Origin: Lomentospora prolificans
Lineage: Eukaryota > Ascomycota > Sordariomycetes > Microascales > Microascaceae
Direction of reading: 5' to 3'
Length of the DNA stretch: 64,000 bases
Assembly: GCA_029532625.1 (NCBI GenBank)
Contig: JARFXM010000006.1
Span: 3,658,001-3,722,000 of the forward strand
The position numbers and the translations under genes were made by a program. Below, one piece after another: positions 33,506 through 45,809 of the stretch; within the stretch, counting starts at the first letter, position 1, and each line of letters opens with the position of its first letter. Below the pieces are notes generated by a model. The model did no database searches. It saw only the letters and a list, made by a program, of their open reading frames with translations, and had not been told where the DNA came from.

Positions 33506-34761
33506 ATGCCGCTTTCCAGAGAAGGATTCACGATCGACGTCGTGGGTAGGATACTGCGTAAGAGCGTGCTTAATCCCGCCCTCGCCATTCCTTTGGCCCT
33601 GGCTATACGTCTAGGATTCCCTGGCACGCTGGGGTCGAACAGCGGGGAGACCCTCCGGAGTCTGGAGCGCGCCCGCAGGTGGCTCTACACTCTCGCGGCT
33701 TGCAGCATCCTGCTCAATACCACCGACTTCCTCAACCGCCAGCTGCACAACAACTGGACGGCCAAGTCAGAATGGGACTGGGACAACAGGGAAATCATCG
33801 TCATAACCGGCGGAAGCAGCGGCATTGGGGCCACCCTCGCCCAGCAGCTCCTCGACCGTAACCCCAACACGCGAATCGTCATTGTCGATTTCGCCCCGCT
33901 CGGATGGGATCCGCCAAAGGGCAGTCGCGTACACTACTACCAATGCGACTTGAGCGATTCCTCCCGCCTACGCGCCGTGTGCGAAAAGATCCGGGAGGAC
34001 GTCGGCCACCCAACCGTTCTGGTGAACAATGCCGGTATTTGTCGCGGCTACACCGTCTGCGACGGCTCATATAGCGATGTGGAGGCTACCATACGCACGA
34101 ACCTCACCGCTCCCTTTCTGCTCGTCAAGGAATTCTTGCCGAGCATGGTCCAGAATAACCACGGTCACATTGTCAATATTAGCTCCATGAGCGCCTTCAT
34201 CCCGCCAAGTCGGCTCGGGGACTACGCGGCGACAAAGGCGGGCTTAATGGCGATGCACGAGGCAAGTGGGAACGAATTCCGAGATTCAACAGCCTATTAA
34301 ATACAGCTGTAATATTATTCTTGACAAAAAAAAAACCGCTAACTCTTGACAAGGCATTGCAACTCGAGCTCGCCAACATACACAAGGCCCCTAAAGTAAG
34401 GTTATCGATTGGTATATTCAGCTTCATCCGCACACCGCTCTTCAAGGGAGAGACGAGGCAGAATAACTTCCTATTTCCCCTTCTGGACGTGAATACCGTA
34501 GCCGACTCCCTCGCCGACACTATTTTTGGTGGGTATGGGAGGAGTATCTACTTGCCTGGTATAATGCGATATGTCGCCATCCTAGTAAGAAAGCACCCCC
34601 CTCCATGTCGAATTGTCCGTCCAATACTAATACAGAAGCGATAGAGGGGCGGCCCGGAATGGCTCTGGCGTATAATTCGGCAAGAAACCAACAAAATTGC
34701 GCTTGACTTTACGGGAAGGCAGAAGGTTGACCCCGAAACTGGGAGGTTGTCAGAGGCATAG
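33506..34761 (+). CDS. Membrane-anchored SDR, retinol-dehydrogenase/RDH10-like
   Basis: Exons 33506-34261, 34354-34584 and 34645-34761 give 367 residues in phase. An N-terminal region with two hydrophobic stretches (about residues 24-40 and 60-72) probably anchors the protein in the ER or lipid-droplet membrane. The SDR core has TGGSSGIG (101-108), VIVDFAPL after strand 2 (suggesting NAD preference through the Asp), NNAG (174-177), ISS (about 225-227) and YAATK (240-244). The end, RSIYLPGIMRYVAIL followed by RGGPEWLWRIIRQETNK and FTGRQKVDPETG, matches fungal dehydrogenase/reductase members of this type. Intron 1 begins GAG|GCAAGT, a GC-AG intron. A GT donor nearby would break the frame, so the GC donor is well supported. 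The substrate is probably a hydrophobic alcohol, retinoid or sterol-like. Confidence 0.92.
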
Positions 34762-34949
34762 GAAGGAAACAAGTCAGGGATTGAGTAGCAGTTATTCACA
34801 TGGTGGCGAAGGTGCGTGCGGAACGAGCTCTGTCTTTTTCTTGAGATTTTCTTTGCGACATATGATAATAAACGTATCGTGAAGCGATCAATGAAGACGA
34901 GCCCTAAACTTGGCCATGCAGATACTGAAACATGTAGGGCAGGCCTATC
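34762..34949. other. 3' flank of the SDR gene
   Basis: A short gap with no features seen. Confidence 0.4.
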
Positions 34950-37140
34950 TTAAAGAATGTTAACAGCACAATCGAACAAATTCAACGCAATTCTGGTGGT
35001 GCAAACGTGCAAAATGTGACCCTAGAGCGCGAGTTGACAAGCAAAGCCTGTAGATACGGTAGCTGCCCGGGATCCCACATGACTGGAGTGAACCTCGTCT
35101 GAAAGTAGATGTCCCCAAGCCTTGGTGTATATACCTCGGGCACGTATTCAGCCAAAGTCTAGTGGCTGCAAGGAGAGTATCCTGATCCCAATCGTACTCT
35201 CCTAGACTGCCCCTTTGATTGGCTGTCACATGAAGAGCTTCCAAATTTGGCGGAAAGGATTGTATGCCTGGGCCTGGGAAGCCGCCTGTATCTGTTCACG
35301 AATGCCATACATACGGTTAACCTCTTGAGAGCGACAAATCGGTGAGGGTGTCTAGCGAGCCTTGGACTACCGGATCCAGCTTTTCAATCCTTTCTGCAAT
35401 TTCCATTTCCAAGTGCAAGTCCGCCAAAGTTTCCTTGACGCATACAGCTGCGTCCATGATTTGATTCAATTCGACGAAGCAAGAGGGGGTGGGACATCCA
35501 CCACAGCGCCTCAAGTTATGCCACACCAAGCGAGGCCAGTAAGCCTCCGTGTCGTAAAGAGAATCTTGTGAAGTGGATCAGGATTATCGAATCTCAGGCG
35601 TAGATATATCATAGGCGACCGTTCAGGTGTACCAGCCCTCTATCATCGCGTTAAGTGATCGAAGGGGGGTTAATAGATAGAAGAGATAAAGGGCCAGGAA
35701 TTATGGCAGAATCCCGCTCAGCTCGATGCCTGATTCGAGTGGCTCAAGAAGGCCAGCTTTTGACTGATAGGCCAGCCACACTAATGATCCTGGTGCCAGA
35801 AAAACTTGCAACCATTCCCTCTCCTTGTAATTGAATACTTCAGCTGACCACTCCAATATAGTAAGGTCCTTGACTCCACGAATCTGGTATTGGTTCAACG
35901 CTGAGCGCGGCGTGAGGGCTGGCTGTGAAATGTTGATGTGGATGAGAGCACACGGACTCGGGTCCCTCAGTACAATTATTCTCTTCGCAACTCGTGGTCT
36001 CCACTTCGGACCCTGGAAACCTGCTTTCGGCCGCTGGAGTGTCTAGTTCATTTGGAAGACAGGAAGCCATTCCCAGGAGCTGTTGAAATGGTGTCAATCT
36101 ATATTTACGTCCAGATATAATGAAGGGAGAACAGTAGGCTTTGCCCTCTGCACAAGCGGATGAGTGTTGATTAAGATCAGCCATCCGTTGGGTCTACAGG
36201 CATGGCAAGCTTCGGCAAACCTGACTTCAAAGTTGAACCCACCGTTTGCCATCCGAATCTGTCTGCCGGAGTCTTCGGAAACTTTGTACTGATGTCTGCG
36301 TGTGACTGACTCAAGATCTAGCTCGACAATAAGCACATCAGGCCTCTCATCCGGCGGAAAACTTATAGCAGCCTTCCAAGGTCATTTGGACGGTTAGCTT
36401 CGAATAGTCCAAAGGTGGTTGTCGACAAGGAGCTTTCCTTGCCTAGACCCAACATGCTTGCCTTAACCTCATTTTGTGAAGTTTTTGTAGGCTTCGCTTT
36501 GGACCTAAAAAATATTACTGTCGCCACTGTTAACCCCACCGTTGGCTCGCACGCAGCTGTCGGGTCGTGAACTGCTTCGGGCTGGGAATTCAGGATAGGC
36601 TAGCAGACGGGAATGGAAATGAGGAAATAACATCTCGGCGCTGTCCAGTTACCACCAGCCACGGGATCGGGTAGCTGGTCAATGTACTACACTCGACGTT
36701 AAACCTTGAGACATGGATATTTTAGCTGTCGATAATACTGGAAAGCGCGCTTACGTGGTAGCGATGACAGTCCAGGACCAAACGAGTAGTTCGGTGCTCG
36801 CAAACGCGCTTGTCCCTGGATCACCCGATACTTGTACCTTGTTAGTTACAGAAGAGTTGCAAAGCTAAGGATAATAGGCAGCTTGTAGGGTGTTCTATGT
36901 CCAAGCCCTGAACATGCTGCAACTTACCTGAACCTAACCAGCTCGATAGTAGAGAAACTCTCTGCAGGCCATGTTCTTGGGAAAGACAGGAGTCGTGGCC
37001 AGAGTACGCAAACTGCTCCTTTAACAACGCGTCCAGTGACGAGCAGCGGTGAGCGGCGTCCCGTGAAGCGGGGATCGCCTTTACTTGACAGCTACGAACT
37101 TCTGATTGCGGTAAATTAGCATGGACTGGACCGCACATTG
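34950..37140 (-). pseudogene. Possible decayed F-box/LRR-like gene
   Basis: The minus strand has a series of protein-like pieces in shifting frames, in an order that suits fungal F-box/leucine-rich proteins. The pieces are SLDALLKEQFAYSGHDSCLS (about 37000-37050), DVLIVELDLESVTRRHQYKV with ANGGFNFEVRFAEACHA (36200-36350), ETLADLHLEMEIAERIEKL (35370-35440), FVALKRLTVCMAFV (about 35300-35345) and FPPNLEALHVTANQRGSLGE with YDWDQDTLLAATRLWL (35130-35240). Several frameshifts and stops separate them. No single long frame survives. The family is an informed guess from the short leucine patterns; calling it a decayed gene is more secure than naming it. Confidence 0.35.
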
Positions 37141-39388
37141 CTACGGTTCAGGTCGTTCCTCCTGCAAATCCAAGCTTGAACGCGAACACACATCGCCAGG
37201 AAAGAGAAAAGGAAAAGAAAATAGGCTAGTACTCTAAGGGGCATAACAAGTCTCGCGTAGCTTGGCAATTGTATATTGTATTGATCAAACTCGGCAGATA
37301 AGTAGTAGCCTAATGAGGATAGTCACAGCAACCAGCCAGTCCACGTCCTAGTGCATCTCCTAACACGGCGACTAGGTTGCTGGCAAAAAGCCATATCATC
37401 CCATCTCAGGGTAGTTCAATCTAGGTTGATGCAAGTCTGCTCATAGCCAGCATATTCCTCCTACGTTGGCGCCTGTCAGCATCCAATAAAGTCATTTAAT
37501 CTCGGAGGTATTGACCCACCTAAACAGGAGCGAATGTGGGCCAAGCCGTCCAAATGTCCATCAGCACGGGTTTCTTCCGGCTACCGCTTTTATCGCCGTG
37601 TTTGGGCTGTGTATGGCAGGGTTTGTCCAAGAGAACCTGCCTATCGGAGTCCATGGTTGTTCTTGGTTTCGGGTCCATGATGATGCATCCTTCCCTGTCT
37701 TTATTCACTGACTCCATCTTTGGGGAAAATTAACTCTTTCTACAACTGTTGTCGTCCGTGTCGTTGAAATCGATCATCGCCTCTAAAACGAGTCCATGGC
37801 GCGAGAAGGCCGCGCATATATACCAAATGAACACCAGCATTATAATGTCGATTGATCTCCATGTTGGAAAGAATCATCAGACCCAGTCACGTCATATCGA
37901 CTGGCCACGATCACCAATTGCGACGTGAAGGGTGGTGCGTGACTCAAGCAGAAAGCTCCCTTGCGCGGTGAGCTGAATGTGAGATATGGACACCACCGAG
38001 GTTTCGACGATGCTGTGTTTATTAATCGACTTTGACCTCGGCTGTTTGTCTTGCCTCACCACTGCAGCTCCAATGGGAGACGCTGCCATTAATAATGCTA
38101 CGATTTGTTATACTAATCAGAACCGGTCGCGGGATGACTTTTGTTTGGCGTCTATGTCACACTCTCATGCAGCAAACGTATATTGCGAGCCTTTTTCCAG
38201 AGACCAGTTGCATTTACGTCAATGGCATTGGTCACAACCTATACCAAAGGCGGCAGGTGGGCTTCTGGAGCATAGAGATCACCATCTCCTCTTGCGGATT
38301 AACCAATAAAAATCTCACCCTTCTTCTCTGGCCAACTGAAACTCGCTCTGGATATGTCCGCAGCGGAAGGAGCTAGCTCAAATCGACAGGGTCCGGGCTC
38401 GCATGTTGGCTCGGAACCCTCATGTACAGCAGCGGCCCATCATGCTCTTCCACTCGATGATGTTGGCTGATACCGGGTCACTTAACTATGATCGTCTATG
38501 GAAACTAACCTGACTAACAATCCTGTGCTGTGAGAGCAAATGTTGCACAATGCAGGAGAGCACAATCATCTGTTGCCTTGGTCTATTTAAAAGGCACAGG
38601 ATATCAACAACATACTGACGCTCAGCTGTGTGGGCTTTCAGGCAGTCGAATCTAGACTCGAGGCCCGCCACAAGTAAGTAACAACTATGAGTTCTCTTCA
38701 GCGTTTCCCTCCTACCCTTTATACTTTTTATTCAAAAGAAAAAATCCATCAAGACGCTATGAAGTCAAACCCTACCCAAGCCCTTCTGCCTTCAAATGTT
38801 CGGAAATTTGCTGCGATACAGGTGGGCGAAATTTTACGGCCTCCTTAATTCCAGCGTTGTATGGTTCCGCCTCGGAACCATTACTTTTAGCTCTCGGAAC
38901 AATTTCCAGCAGTTCTCGGCTGTTGTCACCTCATGTACGTGTGAAGAGTGCCTCTCAGAATCAGCGGAATTCCTAGGCAGCTTTATCGTCGTGAATGTTG
39001 AGAGTATAATTTGTTGCGGAGCGGTAAACCACTTCCCGATAGCCTGGCTGCATTGGCGCTTGTGAATCTAATAAAGCCCCCTGGCATGCTTAGGTGAGAG
39101 GGCAAGATAGATCGACAAATATCAAATGCACATTGATCGGAGCGGTAATAAGGACAGCTCCGCAAAATCTGTTAGATAGGACACAAGCGCTCGCTCGTGA
39201 CTCCGCCACATGTGGAAATGCTATTCGTGTGGAGTTCGTGAGTCTCCAACACCGACAAGGATCTCTTAGGATTCAATGACTGCTTTTCTAAAATCAGGTA
39301 CGTGAAAAAAAATAAAGACCAGACAGAGTAAATGACCAAGGCAAAAAACAGAGCAATATAGATAGCTCTTGCAAAAATGAAAACCCAA
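37141..39388. other. Long gene-free region
   Basis: About 2.2 kb with only short motif-free frames. On the minus strand just past the tRNA 3' end, T-runs at about 39374-39384 can serve as an RNA polymerase III terminator. Confidence 0.4.
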
Positions 39389-39472
39389 TGCACTATCCCG
39401 GAATCGAACCGGGGGCTGGTCGAATCTATCGAAGGATGGCAACGACCAAGTTTACCACTAACCCAATAGTGC
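39389..39472 (-). tRNA. tRNA-Gly (anticodon GCC) with a short intron
   Basis: Read on the minus strand the 84-nt gene begins GCACTAT and ends ATAGTGC plus a discriminator A, a perfect 7-bp acceptor stem. The D arm carries an A box (GGGTTAGTGG) and the T arm carries a B box, GGTTCGATTCC. The anticodon stem GGTCG/CGACC encloses TTGCCA and about 13 extra nucleotides, so an intron of about 13 nt sits after the base 3' of the anticodon, the standard place. GCC reads GGC/GGU glycine codons. A T-run follows the 3' end. Confidence 0.95.
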
Positions 39473-40832
39473 TCGTGTTCATGTTTGCCCCGAAGCCAAC
39501 TAGGACTAAAGTGTAGCCAGCCGATGGGAACGACCGCCCATTGAACGGTCCACCTATACTTTACGCATATAAGAAGCGGTTAGCTGTTGGATTTTTCTGG
39601 GTTGGTCTTGCCATTACTCGTAGTGGGGAATTTCTAAAGCAGCAAGGCCTTTCCAAGGATGGAGATTCGCAATTGAATTGCGATCGGGAGGGCATCTGGG
39701 GCAGCGACGCTCGCTTGAGTGTCCAAGAGCGTCATAACTGAATTTTGCTGGCTTATAAGCAACGTCCTGGAGAGAAATGCAAGGAAAGGATTCTGTCAAG
39801 ACTTGAATGCAATCAATGTTTAAATTACGGCAAAATGGTGTCGCTAGTTCGTTTGTGTATATTTCAACAGGCATCATCGGCTATTAAATTATGACGTGGG
39901 ATTTCCTGGAAAACTGTGCCCATCCATTCACGAATTCAGCATAATAATACGGGTCTTTCAGCGTATAATAGTCTCAATGTTCTCTCGAAGCGATGATGGG
40001 TTGACTGATACCCCATTTGGCTGCCTACTCCAAGTTGAGTATTATTGGGGCTGGTAACCCTAGAGGTGGCACTGGTGAGATAACATCTTTCCGTCAAAGT
40101 GGCGTTTCGAGAGCCTCTTAATCATATGGTTAAGCCAAGATAAATGCAGCTCGAAGATACGTAAAAATTCTACTTTGAAGAACAGACTATTACATCAGTA
40201 TTATGAGTTCGAAAGCCTCACTCACCCTTATCTGCTGCGTGCCGTGTCGTAAATGGTTACCTTCATACTTGTACTTAGGTTCCTAAATCCAGGGTCTCTT
40301 ATGCGACATAATGTGACACACAGACTAAATAGCCTGGACTTTCACACTAAGAGCAATACCTCCTTCGAGCTAAATAGTTACTCAAGGAGTATACTTCTGA
40401 ATATCTTATCTCAGTGATACATCGATCTCGGATATATTGTCAAGATAGTCGCGGCTGGCTTTCTTGGAATCCAGTTTGGAAATGTGTTGAAGACGTGTGA
40501 TATACTGATATGATGCAGAGACACTTGTAGTCTTTGAGAAGGAAAAGAACATGCCATATTTGGATTTTTTTGCAATATAGAATTCCACCGCTTGGCCTGA
40601 CAGAACGGACGAATCCCGATGCGAAGGTCAAGGAGCAAATATTAAGCTCGACCTCACACACGTACGTCACAAAGTCGGGTTCAGAAGGCGAGATTCGGCC
40701 ACAAATCGATCAATCGGTAAAAGTAAAAATCTGTACAATATCCTACCTCCGCCATGTAGAAAGGAATTAAAGATGATGACATCATGTGGCTATCCCCAAT
40801 TGACTACTAGCTCCTGAGGCCCATGGTTCCTA
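39473..40832. other. Intergenic region, no supported gene
   Basis: About 1.4 kb with short open frames only. I see nothing with family features. Confidence 0.4.
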
Positions 40833-41719
40833 TTACTCGGGACGGAATTCGTACCTCAAGCATCCGACGTAGGTGAAACCACCAGCGCCTTTATTATTAC
40901 CTGCTCAGTTGGTCAGCAATACATCTTGTCCGTTAAATTTGTGGACTTTATATTCATCCGTGTAAACTCACAGTGTTGGTAGTTGTGTCGCAAGAGGTGC
41001 GCGCAGTTGATATCCGGGCGGTCGTGGCCCATGGGATGTGCCACGCTCTGCTTATCCCAGGTCGCTTCACAACCATCTATCCAGGACACAGTGAACCTGT
41101 AGGAGGCGTACTTGGTGTTAATTCCCTTGATCCTGTGGAGCTTGGTCTCGCCTTTGCCCAAGTCACCGTCCATCCAATGGCACGCCCAGGTTGCTGAATC
41201 CGGCGTCTTATCATTGCCCTCAAAGTGTGACGGCCAAACGTCAGCATGATCGAAAGCGCCGTTGCAGTGTCGTTCGAAACGATTCCTCAGCTGCTGATCC
41301 TTGGGGATTTCCGCGGGTGGACTCGGCTTCTCGATGGGTTTGGGATTCTCCGGCGGGTTCGGCTTCACGGTGGGCTTGGGTTTCTCTGGCGGGTTCGGCT
41401 TCGCGGTGGGTTTGGGTTTCTCCGGAGGGTTTATCAGCGCGGGCGGGTCGGGTTTGGTCGGTGGATTCGGCTCAGCGGGCACGGGGATTGGCGTCCCCGG
41501 GTAGAGGTATTTCCATCTCTCTTCCGGGGGCAACTTTGATAGGAGTTTCAGCCTCTCCCATATGTTCGTCGGGTCGAGATATTGCGTTGGACCTGAGTTG
41601 GAGGGCGGAACCAGCTTGTCGGATGAGGGCGGGTTCGGGCTCGGGGCACTCCCTCCGCCCTGAGGGAGAGCGAAAGCGGTGGCGCACGCGAATAGGATTA
41701 GAGTCAGTGGTTTGACCAT
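40833..41719 (-). CDS. Secreted proline-rich protein with Cys-containing C-terminal domain, effector-like
   Basis: Two exons, 40972-41719 and 40833-40900, give 271 residues. The start at 41719 has an excellent CACCATGG context. The signal peptide MVKPLTLILFACATAFA is followed by a Ser/Pro-rich segment, a short helical part (ERLKLLSKLPPEERWKYLYP), and about four copies of a 12-residue unit NPPEKPKPTxKP (nucleotides about 41325-41470). The C-terminal 125 residues form a compact domain with Cys in RHCNGAF, WACHWMDGD, IDGCEAT, INCAHLL, QHCNNN and VGCLRY, probably forming disulphides. The last exon ends GGFTYVGCLRYEFRPE, a typical ending of secreted fungal Cys proteins. Without this splice the frame stops 17 residues later in MYC, so the intron, with GTGAGT and CTGAGCAG ends, is favoured. 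The domain is not recognised; a wall-binding or host-interaction role is possible. Confidence 0.75.
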
Positions 41720-41860
41720 GGTGGGCAATAAGATTGAGAGTGGGAGGTTGATTGAAAGTGAGCGACAAAGATGGAAAAAAGTAGCGACAGAGCAGAAGCG
41801 AGCGGTGACTCTGGGTAGAATGGTGAAAGAAAATGCTTTGAAGATGGGCTTGACCCTCAG

Positions 41861-41872
41861 TAATATACCCCT
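41861..41872 (-). promoter_or_regulatory. TATA-like element and STRE in the effector-like promoter
   Basis: On the minus strand AGGGG (the stress-response element core) is immediately followed by TATATTA, about 145 bp upstream of the start codon. Position fits a core promoter with a leader of about 100 nt. Only sequence resemblance supports it. Confidence 0.35.
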
Positions 41873-44750
41873 ATGACAGTCTCTAATCGTCGGGTCGGGA
41901 TCCAGAGCATCTTAGCAGATGACCGCCCTTCGCGCGTGCTCATCTCGCTTAGGGATACAAAGCGAAGACATTTCGGTCCTTCGTCTGCACTTGTGGCATG
42001 CTTCTCTCATGACATTTCTAAATTAGTTTCCGTCCATAAGCCTGTCTGAAAAGATATCGCTGCGCTTTGAGCTGGATCACGAGCCTCCCACTGGTCCTGC
42101 CGTGCAACGACCTCCGCTCTTTGACAACTGACAAAAGCACGCCGCTAGGTGTTATTTCTCAATGGTGTCTATTATTGCGGTTCGGTGCGAATACGATCGA
42201 GGCGAAGCCAACCGCGCAAACTGAGTCGATTTGGTCATTGAGATACGATCAACTTTACATTCCTCGGGATTACTGGCGTGTCCGCAGGGGCTTGTTCATA
42301 ATGATAGCGAGATGAGCTGCATTCCTTTCATTGTCGCACGGCAGAGTACCACCTTCGGAGGACTTGCCTGATTTGATAATACACTCAACACCGAGTCCTG
42401 AGCTTTTCCATTTCGCCCTGGACCGCCAAAGGCATTTTCTCCTTCACACTATTCTGCAAGGACCAGAGGCTTTGCGGGGACTCTAAGCCCCCTGAAACAG
42501 TGCTGGAATGCTGTACGATTCGCGGGAATGGCACTTGCTGCATAAACGACTAGGCTAAGCGGTTTACAAGACGATCAGATGAGGCCCGTTTCGAGTCCGC
42601 GACGATGGACTCTGAGAACCGACATTCCTCGTTACTAGTAGTTCCAAGGGGGGAGTAGAAACGAATGGAACTCTACTGCTTCCCATGACCCTCTGTGGAA
42701 TTCAATGACAAAACGTGTCTGTTCCTCGTGCCTTGATGACGAAATTAGTCTACAAGGCCAACACCGAGAAAGAAATTAAAGCAGGTCAGCAGATGGTCCT
42801 TGCCAGCATCTACTTCCAAGAATGCGGACGTAAAGGCCGCCCCAAAAAATACTTTGCGACACTCCTGACCTGCAGCGAAATGTAGTCGCTAAGACACGAA
42901 GGCGAGAATGAAGGCTCCAGAGTCTCTTGGCAATCAGATTCCTTCGAGGCGCACAGGCATGGGAAAGGGAGGAAAGAGCTATATGAGGTTTCTCGGGCTG
43001 AGTGGAGTACTTTACGGGTCCAAAATATGCTATTGAGGGTAACGGACAGCTGGAGCAGAAATGCAGTGGAGTGGGAGGAGACTGTTATTATAGCATACCT
43101 AGGGGCGTGCGATCTTTTAACCAGATTCTACCGTACGGTGGCCGCAGCGACACTGACTCTGGACCAGCCAGAACGAGAGATGAAGAGGACGAAATCACTT
43201 GAAATAAAGCTAGGTTACTTCAGTAGAGACCAGCTTTGGCGGGAAGCATTTGGCGGGATACACGGACTGTGGGCGATTTTTCTAGCGTTGATTATGGACA
43301 TTGACTACGCTGGTTTTGTTACTAGACGCGGCTGCGATTCCTAGCGTCTGGGAGTGGAACATGAACGCGGGGACAGCGAGGAAACTGGTGATCACTGCGG
43401 CAGAGGCTGGGTCTAGGCTCCGGTGCTTCGGACGCCCAATATTTATCGCGGAATTATATATTCACGCAGCATTCGAAATGGCAGTTCCAATCGAGATAAA
43501 GGTTTGAGGCTCGATCCAACCGGTCAAACCAACACGCGCACTAGAACAAAGTCACCTATGGTGATGCGGTGACGCGGCCGGAGGTCCGGATCCCAGTACT
43601 GGGCGGTCTTTGTTGGCGCCCGCGCTTGCGGCCTATTACAGTGCGATATCCTCGCCAAGAGGGGTCCTGCAACAAAGGTCAGAGCAAAAGGGCGGCGAAG
43701 ATAACCGTGATATCGAGCCGAACGAGTGGCATTGCTTGGTTTTGGGCGAGCCAGCATTGGGTGGTTTTGCTCTGAAGGAGCCACATGCTGAACCTCGGAC
43801 GAACCAGCCACTGCGCCAACCCGCGGCGGGATCTTCGAGATTGCTCCACATGTGGCTGAAGAATGGGGTTGATCTGTGGCTCTGAGCAGGAGCTGGCTTT
43901 GTACCCATTTGGGAATTTCCCAAATAGGTTGGCGTCTCCGTAGTTTTCCGCACTTTATCACGCCGTTCGTTTCATCACATCTTTTTTCTGTTTTCTTTCA
44001 GACTAAAATGTGAAGGCGATCCTGGAATGTGGCGTCGGACTCTTGGCAGTGCGCAGCCCCGAACCGAGGATATTCCAGAATTAGGGACGACCAATCATCA
44101 AAGCGAGAACGCTTGGTGGAGCCAACGAAGAGTGGTCCAGACCTCAAACCATGGCTCTGTCCGTCAAGCAAAGAACAGCCGAGAGGCTTTGTCAGCCAGT
44201 AACCAAGCAACACCAACGGTATTACGTACTGAGGTACGAAGGTACAGCGAGGGAGGCATTGTCTGTCGTGTTGGGAACCGCCACAGCCAGGCAGTGCAAA
44301 CATCAATCGATGGAGCATGGGGCATCATGATGGATTAGGAAGCAGTGAAGCATCCGTTTTCTCCGCCCTATGGAAAAAGCTTAAGTGAAGAGCTTGTCGC
44401 ATTTGGAGATGGTTTCTGAAGACGGGGGAAATATCTCTGCTGATCTACCACAGCCGTCGACGTGACCCTGGAAGACGGAGCAGCCCGGTCCAAACAACAA
44501 TCTCGGACTCGTTGTGCCGAGCCTGGGCACGATTCAAGCCTCCCACGCCGCCAAGACCGTCGAAACCGTCCAAACCGCGCCATCTTTTTTTCCTCGTTTC
44601 GGGTCCACCGTCACAAAAGCCCCTCGGATTCGGTGCAAGGAAGGTCTTGGCTTGAAAATTCTGCCCGCCAGCCGGATCCGCTTTGTGCGTGGGTTGCCCC
44701 TGGCGGTCAAAACCTGGCTCCACTAAGAACAGTCCGACGACGTCATCGGC

Positions 44751-44783
<33 letters not shown>

Positions 44784-45809
44784 CTTTCCCTTCTTTTTTT
44801 CTTCCCCCTTGCCGATCGGGGGCTTAGTAGAGCCACTCCTCACTTCCTGCCTGGACGCTGGCTTGGCGGGTTCTTAGTGTACGGGTTGGAGAAGGGTCGA
44901 TAGTGGGACATCGGCCGGTTTGGGGGGGTGCCAAGAGGAGTCCGGAGAGAGACGGAGAGAGATGGAGAGAGGTGGAGGGAGCGGCGGTGTCTGTCGATAT
45001 TATCCAGAGTGAGAAGTAGGTAACCGGAATCGAAAGCCACGGGAGTGAAAAGGTTTTTCCTCTGTCGAATAGCAGGCCACCGATCTCTTTAGTATTTCCC
45101 TATCGGCTGAGTCAAGGAAGCCCCAGTGTTGCCCATACATAGAACAAGGTGTCTTAGGTTTAATATGCTTACCCTGGAGCCATTCCCTACCAGTATACGA
45201 AAACATCATCCAGCGACATGCTAGGCGAGAAGGGGGCTATGGGTAATGGGCCCTAAAAAGAAAAAGAAAAAAAAAAAGGAAAAAGCCCACGGTTGGTTCT
45301 GTCCATTCGCCTCTTCGATGTGGAGATCCAGATTGCCTCCGGTTGTCTCCCCCACACATTCAATGGGTGTGCTAGCTTCGGGAATCTGACGCCTATGACG
45401 ACATGCCTTCTTGTTCTGGTATCGAACAAGAAGGGTATTCCCCACTAACCCACACTAACGGACCCTGCGATAATCTACCTCAGCGCCCCACTGTCCCTTC
45501 TCCACCGAAACGTGGATGAGGATCCCTTTGTTCTCGAATGCGTGGGTTTACCGTTGATCCTTTTCCCACAAGAAATCTGCTTTTCATAAAACCTGGCTTC
45601 CCCGGGCCAAGTGTTTTTCTGTCTCCCTTTCCCCCTCTCCCACCCGATTTCCCCCTCCCCGAGATCTGGTATTGTCTTTCAACTATATGTCTTCCGAATC
45701 CAACCCGATTACACAACACTCGGAAATGACCCATTGAGTGTGGTCTTGAGCTGTCTTAACGCACTACACTTCCACTGTTCGACCGCGTCACTCTTCATCT
45801 TTTAGCAAG
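41873..45809. other. Long gene-free region with a 29-nt T-run
   Basis: Almost 4 kb without a recognisable gene; open frames reach only about 145 codons and look random. A run of 29 T lies at about 44755-44783. From 45600 to 45670 the plus strand is C/T-rich, typical of a strong fungal promoter, and belongs to the permease gene. Confidence 0.45.

Noticed and set aside
41191..41715. A 174-residue Gly/Ser/Trp-rich plus frame with repeats
   Set aside because: It is the antisense of the proline-rich repeat of the secreted Cys protein, which has a signal peptide and better start context.
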